A model generated the notes under the pieces. It was not told where the DNA came from. It searched no databases and saw only the letters and a program-made list of their open reading frames with translations. Shown here piece after piece: positions 7,471 to 14,719 of a stretch of 64,000 bases of DNA (the stretch's first letter is position 1; each line of letters opens with the position of its first letter). Position numbers and translations under genes: made by a program. Source of the DNA: Streptomyces geranii (GTDB taxonomy: Bacteria; Actinomycetota; Actinomycetes; Streptomycetales; Streptomycetaceae). The DNA lies in the NCBI RefSeq assembly GCF_002954775.1, contig NZ_PJME01000013.1, forward strand, positions 149,424 to 213,423, given 5' to 3'.

Positions 7471-8046
7471 TCACGGCCGGTTGGCTTCGCGGCGAGTGGG
7501 CCCGTGTCGGTGCTGGGGCCGCATGCGGGTGCCTGCTTGGTGCAGGAGCCGGTAGACGGTGCCGACGGAGTAGCTGCACTCCTCGGCGAGGTTCGGCACG
7601 GTGGCGCCGGCCTCGTACCGTGCGCGCAGGGACAATGCGAGTTTCTGACGCTCGGCGGCCCGCGCTGCAGAGCGGATCCGTTGCGTTTGCTGTGACGTGC
7701 GTGGTGCACCGCCCGCCTCGACCAGCAGGCGCCGGGCACCGCGCCTCGTTGCTCTGGCAACAGCAGCGAGTTCGCCGAGCGTCGCGCCGTGCTCCTCGTA
7801 CAGAACGCGGAGATGAGCTGCGAGCCGCCTGCGCGTTTGCGGGTCGTTGCGCATGCGGCGGGTCTGCCACGACGTGCGCATCTCGGTCCGGGCCTCGTGC
7901 AGCCGGTTGAGAACCGTGCCGTACGAGAGGCCGCTGACAGCCACGAGTTCATCGACTGTCGCACCGGACTCGTACTGCTTGCGCAAGGCCTCAGGGGTCA
8001 CCGGCTGGCTCTGGACAGGATTGGTTGGACGGGGTTGTGGGTTCAT
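7471..8046 (-). CDS. Triple helix-turn-helix DNA-binding protein, 191 aa
   Basis: The protein is built from three similar HTH units at about residues 20-52, 78-111 and 139-171. Each has the pattern LR-x-x-Y-x-x-GAT followed by a hydrophobic LA helix and a recognition helix such as YGTVLNRLHEA or VGTVYRLLHQAG. These look like sigma-70 region 4 or resolvase-type HTHs in tandem. The ATG at 8046 overlaps the stop of the preceding Rep-like gene (ATGA), so the two are co-translated. Proteins of this type are common beside replication and partition genes of Streptomyces plasmids. A role in copy-number control or iteron binding is inferred; the target site is unknown. Confidence 0.72.
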   Translation of the reverse strand: MNPQPRPTNPVQSQPVTPEALRKQYESGATVDELVAVSGLSYGTVLNRLHEARTEMRTSWQTRRMRNDPQTRRRLAAHLRVLYEEHGATLGELAAVARATRRGARRLLVEAGGAPRTSQQTQRIRSAARAAERQKLALSLRARYEAGATVPNLAEECSYSVGTVYRLLHQAGTRMRPQHRHGPTRREANRP

Positions 8047-9554
8047 GCTGCGGAATCCCATTCGCTGAGGGCTTCGGCATGGGAAGCGGCCAGCTCGTCG
8101 TAACTGCGCTGGTCGGCAGGGGTGATGAGAATCAGGCGGCCGTCGGTGGCGACCCGCCAGCCGGGAGCGGCGCGGCCGGTGACCGGATCGAGGACACGCC
8201 CGTCGGCGGTGTGCCACGCGGGCGGGATTTCGTCGGGGCGTGGCGCGGGGACCAGGACCTGGCGACCGTCTTCGCGGACGATCACCACGGCCTTGCTGCG
8301 GTGCTCCGTGAGCCGGTCCAACGCCTGCCGGTATGCAGCGCGTTGGGCCGCGTACAGGGCCTTGCGGTGAGCTGCGCCGCCCGACGTACCGAGTCTCGCG
8401 GCGACTTCGGCCCAGCCCTCCGTCGGCACTGGGGTGAAGTCGGTGTCAGGGTCCGCGAGGCTGCTGCCGATGCCCTCCAGACCACGTGGCGCGAGGGCCC
8501 AGGTCTCCCCGGTGCGGTGCACAAGACCGTGCTCGGCAAGGCGCCCCAGGGTCCGGTAGGCAGTCGCGCGAGAGACCGAAGAGGTACCGACGAGCTCAGC
8601 AACTGTCTGGTGGGGGCGCTGGCACAGAGCACTGATGATCACGAGGGCGGCGCTGCCGAGGCCGTGGTGGGCGAAGGCGTCGTGGCCCATCAGCCGGCCG
8701 AGGACGGTGGAGTCGAGGTCGGCCGTCGTGGCCGTCTCAGAGGTGGGCCACTCCTCAAGTACCGGGTCGGGGGGGTACTGAGTGGTGTGGAAACGAGACG
8801 ACGGCGCGTTGAGGTACCAGGTCGAGCCCTCCCGGCCATGACCGACCCGCAACCGGCGCAGCCAGCCCTGTGGCTTGAGGACACTTTCGTAGACGGCCCG
8901 CAATGTCGTGCGGGAGATGCCGGCTTCTTCGGCAGTCTGCCGTTCGCTGGCGTGGTGCAGGAGGCCCCCCGCGGTCTCGGCGAAGTTCAGGTGCGCCCGC
9001 AGAACCCGCAGAGCGGTGCGTCCCCGCTCTCCGCGCCAGGGCGTCGTCTCGATGCGGTCGCGCAGCGCGGCGAGAACCTCGTACGCGTCGTGCCGGGAGT
9101 TCAGCGCCCTGGTGGTACTGACCGCTTCCGAGGCGCTGGCCCACACGCGGCGGATGTAGTCCAGGGCACGCGACTGCCCGGAGCGCAGCGCGATGTTCTG
9201 GGCGTGCCTGCCGCCCTCATGGTCCGGGTGCAGCAAGAGCCGCGTCAGCTGGTCGACGGTGCCGTCGATGCGGGCCACGTGGCAGGCGATGGCCGCGGTG
9301 ATCCGGTGCCCGTGCTCGGCGGCGCCCTGGTGGTCCGTGCGCAGCGCCACGGTCCGCTTGTCGGAGGCGAGCCTGCTGTAACTACCGGCGGCGTAGCGGC
9401 CGGTGAGGTCCCCGAGGAGGACGAGATCGGCTGCCGCCGAAGGCAGGTGTGAGAGGCCCGAGGGGCCTGACGGGTGAGAGCGCTGCTGCTGGGGGTTCGT
9501 CTGGTGGGTGCTGTGGGGCACGGTGGGGTCGTCTCGCAAAGACGTGGACGCCAC
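8043..9554 (-). CDS. HTH protein, candidate plasmid replication initiator, 503 aa
   Basis: I do not recognise a named family. Two winged-helix-like segments are visible: one near the middle (TAEEAGISRTTLRAVYESVL, then GWLRRLRVG) and one in the C-terminal half (VAELVGTSSVSRATAYRTLG, then LAEHGLVHRTG). The C-terminus has short beta-rich stretches (KAVVIVREDGRQVLV and DGRLILITPADQ). It heads a minus-strand module with the triple-HTH gene (ATGA overlap), parA and a parB-like gene. Iteron-like repeats lie 200-300 bp upstream of its start. This context makes a replication initiator the best guess; a MarR-like transcriptional regulator is the alternative. The GTG at 9554 gives the longest frame; a GTG about 10 codons in is also possible. 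Confidence 0.5.
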   Translation of the reverse strand: MASTSLRDDPTVPHSTHQTNPQQQRSHPSGPSGLSHLPSAAADLVLLGDLTGRYAAGSYSRLASDKRTVALRTDHQGAAEHGHRITAAIACHVARIDGTVDQLTRLLLHPDHEGGRHAQNIALRSGQSRALDYIRRVWASASEAVSTTRALNSRHDAYEVLAALRDRIETTPWRGERGRTALRVLRAHLNFAETAGGLLHHASERQTAEEAGISRTTLRAVYESVLKPQGWLRRLRVGHGREGSTWYLNAPSSRFHTTQYPPDPVLEEWPTSETATTADLDSTVLGRLMGHDAFAHHGLGSAALVIISALCQRPHQTVAELVGTSSVSRATAYRTLGRLAEHGLVHRTGETWALAPRGLEGIGSSLADPDTDFTPVPTEGWAEVAARLGTSGGAAHRKALYAAQRAAYRQALDRLTEHRSKAVVIVREDGRQVLVPAPRPDEIPPAWHTADGRVLDPVTGRAAPGWRVATDGRLILITPADQRSYDELAASHAEALSEWDSAA

Positions 9555-9765
9555 CCAGGCCCGCTAAAACCACGGGTGGTGTCCGGGACCGACCTCCATC
9601 GGTGCCAGTGAACGCTTCCAGGACGGCCATCCTGGAGGCCTTCGCATGCCTGGCCCCGAGTGGAGGCAGGCGTCCCCATCGCAGCTCGACCGGGGATCAA
9701 TCGCAGGTCCGCCAGAGTCGCCACCCATGATCCACACCAGCCAACTCGGGTCCCTCAAAGGCCAG
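9555..9765. other. Intergenic leader of the Rep-like gene with a small inverted repeat
   Basis: No convincing gene is present. CCAGGA (9619-9624) and TCCTGG (9631-9636) form an inverted repeat upstream of the Rep-like start that could be an operator or a hairpin. Confidence 0.4.
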
Positions 9766-9864
9766 TTGCAGAGGGTGTTGCCTCTGACTGCCTCTGAGTG
9801 ACCCGGGTCGATCCGGGGTCGAATCAGAGTGTTTCCTCTGACTGCCTCCGCTCGCCTCTGCAAC
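9766..9864. repeat. Iteron-like direct repeats inside a 10-bp inverted repeat, candidate replication origin
   Basis: A 22-bp unit built on CCTCTGACTGCCTC occurs at 9775-9796 and again at 9829-9850 with about 20 of 22 matches. The pair is bracketed by GTTGCAGAGG (9766-9775) and its exact reverse complement CCTCTGCAAC (9855-9864). The DNA between contains GGGTCGATCC and GGGGTCGAATC, a further imperfect repeat. The array lies upstream of the Rep-like gene in the only long gap of the plasmid-like block. Iterons next to a rep gene are the usual layout of theta origins; origin activity here is inferred. Confidence 0.6.
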
Positions 9865-10095
9865 CCGTCCTAGCAGGTCACAGCCTCATCGCCCCCACAC
9901 AAGCGCAGGTCAGAAAGGTCCGCTAGCTGTACCACTGGTTCCTGGCGAAGGCGGTGGTGTGAGGCATGGCGTTCCCGTCCCTGTCGGCGGGGCGTCCTCG
10001 CCCCGCGTGCCGTGATGGGAAACAGGGTCCTGACGGGCGTGGCAGTCACGCAAGGACACTTCTGCCAGGCGGAAGCGTCTTGATGAAGTCGCTGG
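9865..10095. other. Intergenic DNA between the candidate origin and the truncated glycosidase gene
   Basis: I see no coding frame with family resemblance, no tRNA and no long repeat here. A GC-rich stem (GGCGGGGCG with CGCCCCGCG around 9997-10020) is the only structure. I found no attachment-site duplication inside the window. Confidence 0.4.
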
Positions 10096-10971
10096 TCAGA
10101 GCCATGCCGCAGATACCGGTTCGCCGGGGGTGAGGCCGGTTTCGCCGAAGGCGTCCACCGCCACCCAGTACTCCGCGCCCGCGTTGAGTGAGCGCAGGTC
10201 CAGGGCTGTGCGCTCGTAGACCAGCCAGCTGTGGTAGAGCTTCCGCGGGTCACGGCCGTAGCGGACGTTGTAGCCGATGGCTCCGGGGGCCGCCTCCCAC
10301 TCGATCCGCGCGGTCCGGTCGTCAAGGCGGGCCGCCCGGGGCCGTACGGCGGGCGGGGCCGCGCCCTCGGCGGTCCCGAAGGCGCGTACGCCGCTGAGTG
10401 CGAAGGCGCCGTCGAACGGCTGCCGGCCGCCGGTGACCCTGATGAACCGGGTCTCCTGCGGGGTGTCGAGGACGACCAGGGCGTGTGGGGCGTCGGTGTC
10501 CGTGTCGCGGGAGTCCCGTACGGCGGTCCACTCCCGGCCGTTCCGCGAGAACTCGACCAGGATCTCCGGGGGTTGGTGGCCGGGGAAGATGCCCCGCCAG
10601 GTGTGGCCCAGATCCACGCCGTCCGGGGTGAGCGGCGCGCCGGCGGCCAGTTCGTGGTCGGCCAGGTTGAGCTGCACGGCGTGCACGGTCCTCGCCTCGC
10701 CGAGGTCGACCGTCAGGGACTCGCCCGGCTCCCGGCTCCCGGCCGCCCACCAGGTGCGGATGTCCTCGTCGACCGCCGACGCCGGGTCGTGGCCGGGTGC
10801 CGAGGACGAGGCGACGGCAGCCGCCCTGTAGGACAGCAGCATCCAGGGCGGTGGCGTCCACGGGTCGAACGGGCCGTTCGGGACGGTCGTCGGATAGTCG
10901 GCGAAGTTCTGGTTGCAGAACAGCACACCGTCGTCGTCGGGAACGGGGAAGGCGGCGGAGGGATTTCGTAG
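10096..10971 (-). pseudogene. C-terminal remnant of a secreted glycoside-hydrolase-type protein (discoidin plus Fn3-like)
   Basis: About 290 codons remain. The frame opens only after an in-frame TGA near 10974 and begins mid-domain (PDDDGVLFCNQNFADYP), the end of a catalytic or sugar-binding fold as in GH43-type beta-xylosidases. It is followed by a discoidin/F5-8C-like domain (AVDEDIRTWWAAGS, then LTVDLGEARTVHAVQLNL) and an Fn3-like tail (IEWEAAPGAIGYNVRYG). No start codon, signal peptide or catalytic core precedes it; the next gene starts about 60 bp further right. The 3' end looks natural. I read it as a gene cut at its 5' side by the event that placed the accessory block here. A GTG at 10926 could start a short product but has no good ribosome-binding site. 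Confidence 0.75.
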
Positions 10972-11033
10972 TCAGAGCGTTACATTCGGGAGGCGTTTCC
11001 ACCTACTTGCCCGTACGAGTGCTGCCGGGCCGG

Positions 11034-11828
11034 TCAGCCCGCTCGGCGCAGCGGTACGGGCTCGGCGTCGGCCTGTTCCGGCAGGCCCCCGGCGTGCGGC
11101 TGGAGGGAGACCATGTCGGCCTCGGGTGCCGGCCTGCCCGACCGGAGAACCGCCAGGCCGTACCACGCGAGGAGCGGGGCGAGGGTGGCCCACAGTGTGC
11201 CGAGCGGGTGGTGGTCCGTGGTCAGCATCGCCGCCGTGCCCGCGAGCAGCGCCACGGCCGTCGCGGCGGCCCGTATCCAGAACCTCGCCCCGCTCGCGAC
11301 GACCGCCAGCGCCAGCAGCACGTACCAGCCCGCGCGTACGCCGGGCAGTGCCAGGTAGTCGCGGACCAGGGCGGCCTCGTCCGCCGGGAGGCCCCGCACC
11401 GAGGCGAAGACGACCAGTCCGCCCGCGTGCGACACGAGCAGCGCGAGGGCGCCGCGCAGATAGACCGACTGGTGCCGGGCGGCCAGCCAGAGCAGGGTCA
11501 GCGCCAGCAACGGCCAGGCGGCGAAAGCCTCGGCGCGGCTCAGCAGCTGTGCCGTGGCCTCGCTGAACGCCGTCCAGCCGGTGCTCAGCGCGGTGCCGTA
11601 CGGACGGGCGGCCTCGGCGGCGGAGCCGAGTCGGCCGGTGCCGAAGAGGGGGTTGTCGTCCGCGGTCAGGGCGAGGAGTCCGCCGTACACGAGTCCCGTC
11701 CCCGCCACGCCCGCCGCCCCGCGTCGCAGACTCCGGCCCGCGGGCGTCCCCGGCTGCGGCATGAGGCGTCCCGGATGCTTCTCGCGGCGCGCGCGGCGGC
11801 GGGAGGCGCACACGGTGAGGCAGCTCAT
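11034..11828 (-). CDS. Hypothetical integral membrane protein, 264 aa
   Basis: Six or seven hydrophobic segments are visible: GVAGTGLVYGGLLALTA, FAAWPLLALTLLWLAA, GALALLVSHAGGLVVFASV, AGWYVLLALAVVASG, AAATAVALLAGTAAML and LWATLAPLLAWYGLAVL. The N-terminus is basic (ASRRRARREKHPGR), giving an inside-positive start. The ATG at 11828 has AGGAGG 10 nt upstream; longer starts at 11897 lack one. The layout resembles PAP2-like membrane proteins, but I cannot find the KX6RP and SGH signatures, so I assign no enzyme activity. It sits alone between the truncated glycosidase and a TetR gene on the same strand. Confidence 0.6.
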   Translation of the reverse strand: MSCLTVCASRRRARREKHPGRLMPQPGTPAGRSLRRGAAGVAGTGLVYGGLLALTADDNPLFGTGRLGSAAEAARPYGTALSTGWTAFSEATAQLLSRAEAFAAWPLLALTLLWLAARHQSVYLRGALALLVSHAGGLVVFASVRGLPADEAALVRDYLALPGVRAGWYVLLALAVVASGARFWIRAAATAVALLAGTAAMLTTDHHPLGTLWATLAPLLAWYGLAVLRSGRPAPEADMVSLQPHAGGLPEQADAEPVPLRRAG

Positions 11829-12011
11829 CGTCCGCCAGCCTCCTGATCGGCCGAGGACGCGCCGCGCCGCCTCGGCGGACGCGTCGGCATCCTGCATCCT
11901 GCATCCTGCTCGACGATCAGGTAACCGGACTCGATTCTCCGCTTATTCCCGCTGTGACGCAGAAGACAGAAGTTCTGATACGGCCGGGAGCGCCGGGCCC
12001 GGGAGGGGCCG

Positions 12012-12719
12012 TCACGCCCGGTTCGGCCCCGCCCCCTCGCCCGGGCAACTGCCCAGACCCTTCGTCTCCGCGTTGCCCAGCAGGGCCCGTTCCGTCTGCA
12101 GTGGAGTCGGCGCGGCCGGGAGCGGTTCGGTGTGGTCCGGGCCGCACGACGCCAGCAGGAACGCGACCAGGCGCCGCCAGGCGTGCGGGGCGGCGCAGCG
12201 GGTCACCTGGGCGACCCCGGCGTTGGCGAGCAGGAACAGGAAGACGTCCTCCGGGACGAAGTCCGCCCGAAGGGCCCCGGCCTCCTGGGCCCGGCGCACC
12301 AGCTTGGCCAGGGCGGCCGACTGCCGGTCGCACAAGGCCGACGCCACCTGCGAGTTGGGCAGCCGGACGGTGAACAGATCGCTCAGGCCGCGATCGGCCG
12401 CCATGGCCCCGCAGAGCCGTTCGACATACGTGCTGAACCCCGTCCAGGGGTCCTCGCAGCGCAGTGCCTCCTCGGCGATGGCCGTGACCCTGCGCAACTC
12501 GTCCTCGAACGCGGCCTCGACCAGCTCCGCGCGAGTCGGGAACCGCCGGTACAAGGTGCCCGCGCCCACCCCGGCGCGCTCGGCGACCTCGTCCAGGGGC
12601 GCGTCGAGCCCCTGCTCCTCGAAGATCTGGCGGGCGGCTGCCACGAGGCGTTGCCTGTTCCGGAGCGCGTCCGCCCGCAGCCCCCGTCCACCCGCCCGTA
12701 CGCTCTCCGTCGCCGCCAT
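12012..12719 (-). CDS. TetR/AcrR-family transcriptional regulator, 235 aa
   Basis: The N-terminal HTH is clear: NRQRLVAAARQIFEEQG, PLDEVAERAGVGAGTLYRRFP at about residues 22-62. The C-terminal part is the helical ligand and dimer domain. A Pro/Gly-rich tail follows. It ends next to a small membrane-protein gene and starts back to back with the Mop gene on the same strand, 104 bp away. Such regulators usually repress a neighbouring transporter or reductase; no obvious divergent target is present, so its regulon is unknown. The ATG at 12719 is followed by a good HTH at normal spacing, which supports the start. Confidence 0.85.
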   Translation of the reverse strand: MAATESVRAGGRGLRADALRNRQRLVAAARQIFEEQGLDAPLDEVAERAGVGAGTLYRRFPTRAELVEAAFEDELRRVTAIAEEALRCEDPWTGFSTYVERLCGAMAADRGLSDLFTVRLPNSQVASALCDRQSAALAKLVRRAQEAGALRADFVPEDVFLFLLANAGVAQVTRCAAPHAWRRLVAFLLASCGPDHTEPLPAAPTPLQTERALLGNAETKGLGSCPGEGAGPNRA

Positions 12720-12823
12720 GCCTCCAGCCTAGCAACCGGACGACCTTCTCCGGTTACCGAGCGCGACAGGGGCCGGGAACGACAGGGGCCGGGGGTGGGG
12801 GTGGCTGCCGGGCCCGCGTCCGC

Positions 12824-13243
12824 TCACCCGGTCGCGAGGGAGATCTCCGTCGACTTGATCAGGGCGACGACCGGGGAACCGGCGGTCAGACCCAGGTCGT
12901 TCACCGCGTCCGTGGTGATCGCGGCGGTGAGTTCGCCGCCCGCGACGGTGACCTTGACGGACGTCATGGCGGCCCCCGTGGCGAGGCCGGCGACCGTGCC
13001 GGGCAGCTGGTTGCGGATGGAGACGCCCTTGACGGCGGCGGTGGCCAGCGAGACCTCCGTGGACTTGATCAGGGCCCGTACGGCGCTGCCCTCGGCGAGA
13101 CCGAGATCCTGGACGGCCTCCCGGGTGATCGCGGCGGTGAGGTCCTGCCCGCCGTCGAGACGGACCCTGACCGTGGCCATGACCTCTCCGGTGGTGACGC
13201 CGGTGACGGTACCGGGGAACTGGTTGCGGATGCTCAGGCTCAT
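12824..13243 (-). CDS. Di-domain molybdate/tungstate-binding Mop (TOBE) protein, 139 aa
   Basis: Two tandem Mop domains are visible: SIRNQFPGTV with ALIKSTEVSLAT, then SIRNQLPGTV with ALIKSTEISLATG, each about 68 residues. Proteins with this double TOBE fold assemble into rings that store or buffer molybdate in the cytoplasm. I chose the ATG at 13243 over the GTG at 13258 because GAGG lies 9-10 nt upstream and the Mop fold begins right after it. It is divergently transcribed from a LysR-family gene 290 bp away, so the regulator may control it. No molybdate transporter or molybdoenzyme gene lies in the window. Confidence 0.9.
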   Translation of the reverse strand: MSLSIRNQFPGTVTGVTTGEVMATVRVRLDGGQDLTAAITREAVQDLGLAEGSAVRALIKSTEVSLATAAVKGVSIRNQLPGTVAGLATGAAMTSVKVTVAGGELTAAITTDAVNDLGLTAGSPVVALIKSTEISLATG

Positions 13244-13532
13244 GGCGGAACGCCTCACAGGGGAGAGGGGCGGGCGAGGGGAGTGGAGAAGAGGGAAGCG
13301 GAGAGGGGGAAGCGGAGGGAGGAAGCGGAGGGGGGAATGTCGGGTTTGGGGTTGCTGCGGGGCTCACGCTAGCGGGGGCGGGCGCGGTGGCCGGGACGGA
13401 CAGCGTGCGCGCGGGGCCGTGTCGCCTCGCCGAGCGGCAGGTACGGCGACTACCCGTGCCGCCCGCGACCCCCGATGCTGTACGTCGGGTCACGAAGACC
13501 CCGGTCTCGGTGACCCGCCCGGAAGGTGGCAC

Positions 13533-14465
13533 ATGCTGCTGCGTCAGCTGGAATACCTCGTCGCACTCGCCCGGGAGCGGCACTTCGCCCGCGCCGCAGC
13601 GGCCTGCTTCGTCTCCCAGCCTTCACTGTCCGCCGCGATCCGGCGGCTCGAACACGAACTGGACGTGCCGATCGTCCGCCGGGGCAGACGGTACGAGGGA
13701 CTGACGCCGGAGGGCGAGGTCGTCCTCGCCTGGGCGCACCGCATCCTCGCCGAACGGGACGCCCTGCGGCAGGAGTTGTCCGCGATGCGCGGCGGCCTCA
13801 GCGGAACCCTCCGGCTCGGCGTCGTGCCCACCGCGCTGCCCGCCGCCTCCCTCCTCACCACCCCGTTCTGCGACCGGCACCCCGAGGCCCGGGTGAGCCT
13901 GGAGTCGCTGTCGTCCGCCGAGATCACCCACGGGCTGGCCGAGTTCGAGCTGGACGCGGCGATGACGTACCTCGACGACGACAGCCTCCGCCACGTACGC
14001 CGGTTCCCCCTCTACGAGGAGCGGTACGTGCTCCTCACGCCGCTCGACGGACCGCTCGCCGCGCAGCCGACGGCCCGCTGGGCGCAGGCCGCCGCCCTGC
14101 CGCTCTGTCTGCTCAACTCCCGGATGCGCAACCGGCGCATCATCGACGAGTGCTTCGCCGCCGACGGGGCCACGGCCGCGCCCGCCATCGAGTCGGACAG
14201 CGTCGCCGGACTGTACGCGCACCTGCCCGGCGGACGCTGGTCCAGCGTGATCTCGCACGCCTGGCTGCACATGTTCGGCGTACCGGAGGGCATGCGGGTG
14301 GTCCCGCTGAAGGGCCCCGCACACGGACCGAGGGTCGGACTGGTCGTCGTACGGGACGAACCGCAGTCCGTGCTGGCCGAGGCGCTGCTGAAGGTGGCGC
14401 GGGAGGCGGGCGTCCGGGACGCGCTGGACGAACTGCTCAACAGCTATCTGGGTGACGGGAGCTGA
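13533..14465 (+). CDS. LysR-family transcriptional regulator, 310 aa
   Basis: The N-terminal winged HTH (MLLRQLEYLVALARERHF, AAAACFVSQPSLSAAIRRLE) is canonical. It is followed by a linker helix and a two-lobe effector domain beginning GTLRLGVVPTALPA. The ATG at 13533 is preceded by GGAAGG at 13521-13526. The long open frame that runs in from 12132 is only non-coding read-through. The gene is divergent from the Mop gene, the typical layout in which a LysR protein controls its neighbour and itself. The inducer cannot be read from sequence; a link to molybdate or formate metabolism is suggested only by the neighbour. Confidence 0.88.
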   Translation: MLLRQLEYLVALARERHFARAAAACFVSQPSLSAAIRRLEHELDVPIVRRGRRYEGLTPEGEVVLAWAHRILAERDALRQELSAMRGGLSGTLRLGVVPTALPAASLLTTPFCDRHPEARVSLESLSSAEITHGLAEFELDAAMTYLDDDSLRHVRRFPLYEERYVLLTPLDGPLAAQPTARWAQAAALPLCLLNSRMRNRRIIDECFAADGATAAPAIESDSVAGLYAHLPGGRWSSVISHAWLHMFGVPEGMRVVPLKGPAHGPRVGLVVVRDEPQSVLAEALLKVAREAGVRDALDELLNSYLGDGS

Positions 14466-14719
14466 GTGCACGCACCATCGGGGACGGTCGGACCGAGGCG
14501 GGCGCGGTGCACGATCAGCGGCCCGACGATGCCGCGCCCGGGGCCGCCGTGGGGGTTTCTTGGGCCGGTCTTGGCCCGCCCCTCATCTCATGTACCGGCG
14601 ACCTTCACACCGACGCCACCGGACCCTTCCGTGCCGTTCGGTCCCCCTGGGAAACTCCAGGCGCGCACATTCCGCCACGTACCGCTCATCGCCGTCATCA
14701 GGACGAGAGGCCTTCACCC

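Noticed and set aside
9564..9863. 99-codon minus-strand frame with an internal AVRGNTL repeat
   Set aside because: The repeat comes from the iteron-like DNA repeats; no ribosome-binding site and no family resemblance.
9865..10095. Possible tRNA or attachment site at the edge of the accessory block
   Set aside because: No cloverleaf could be drawn and no duplicated core sequence was seen within the window.
14466..14719. Possible PHO box upstream of phospholipase C
   Set aside because: CTTCAC-like elements occur but without two clear 11-bp repeats.
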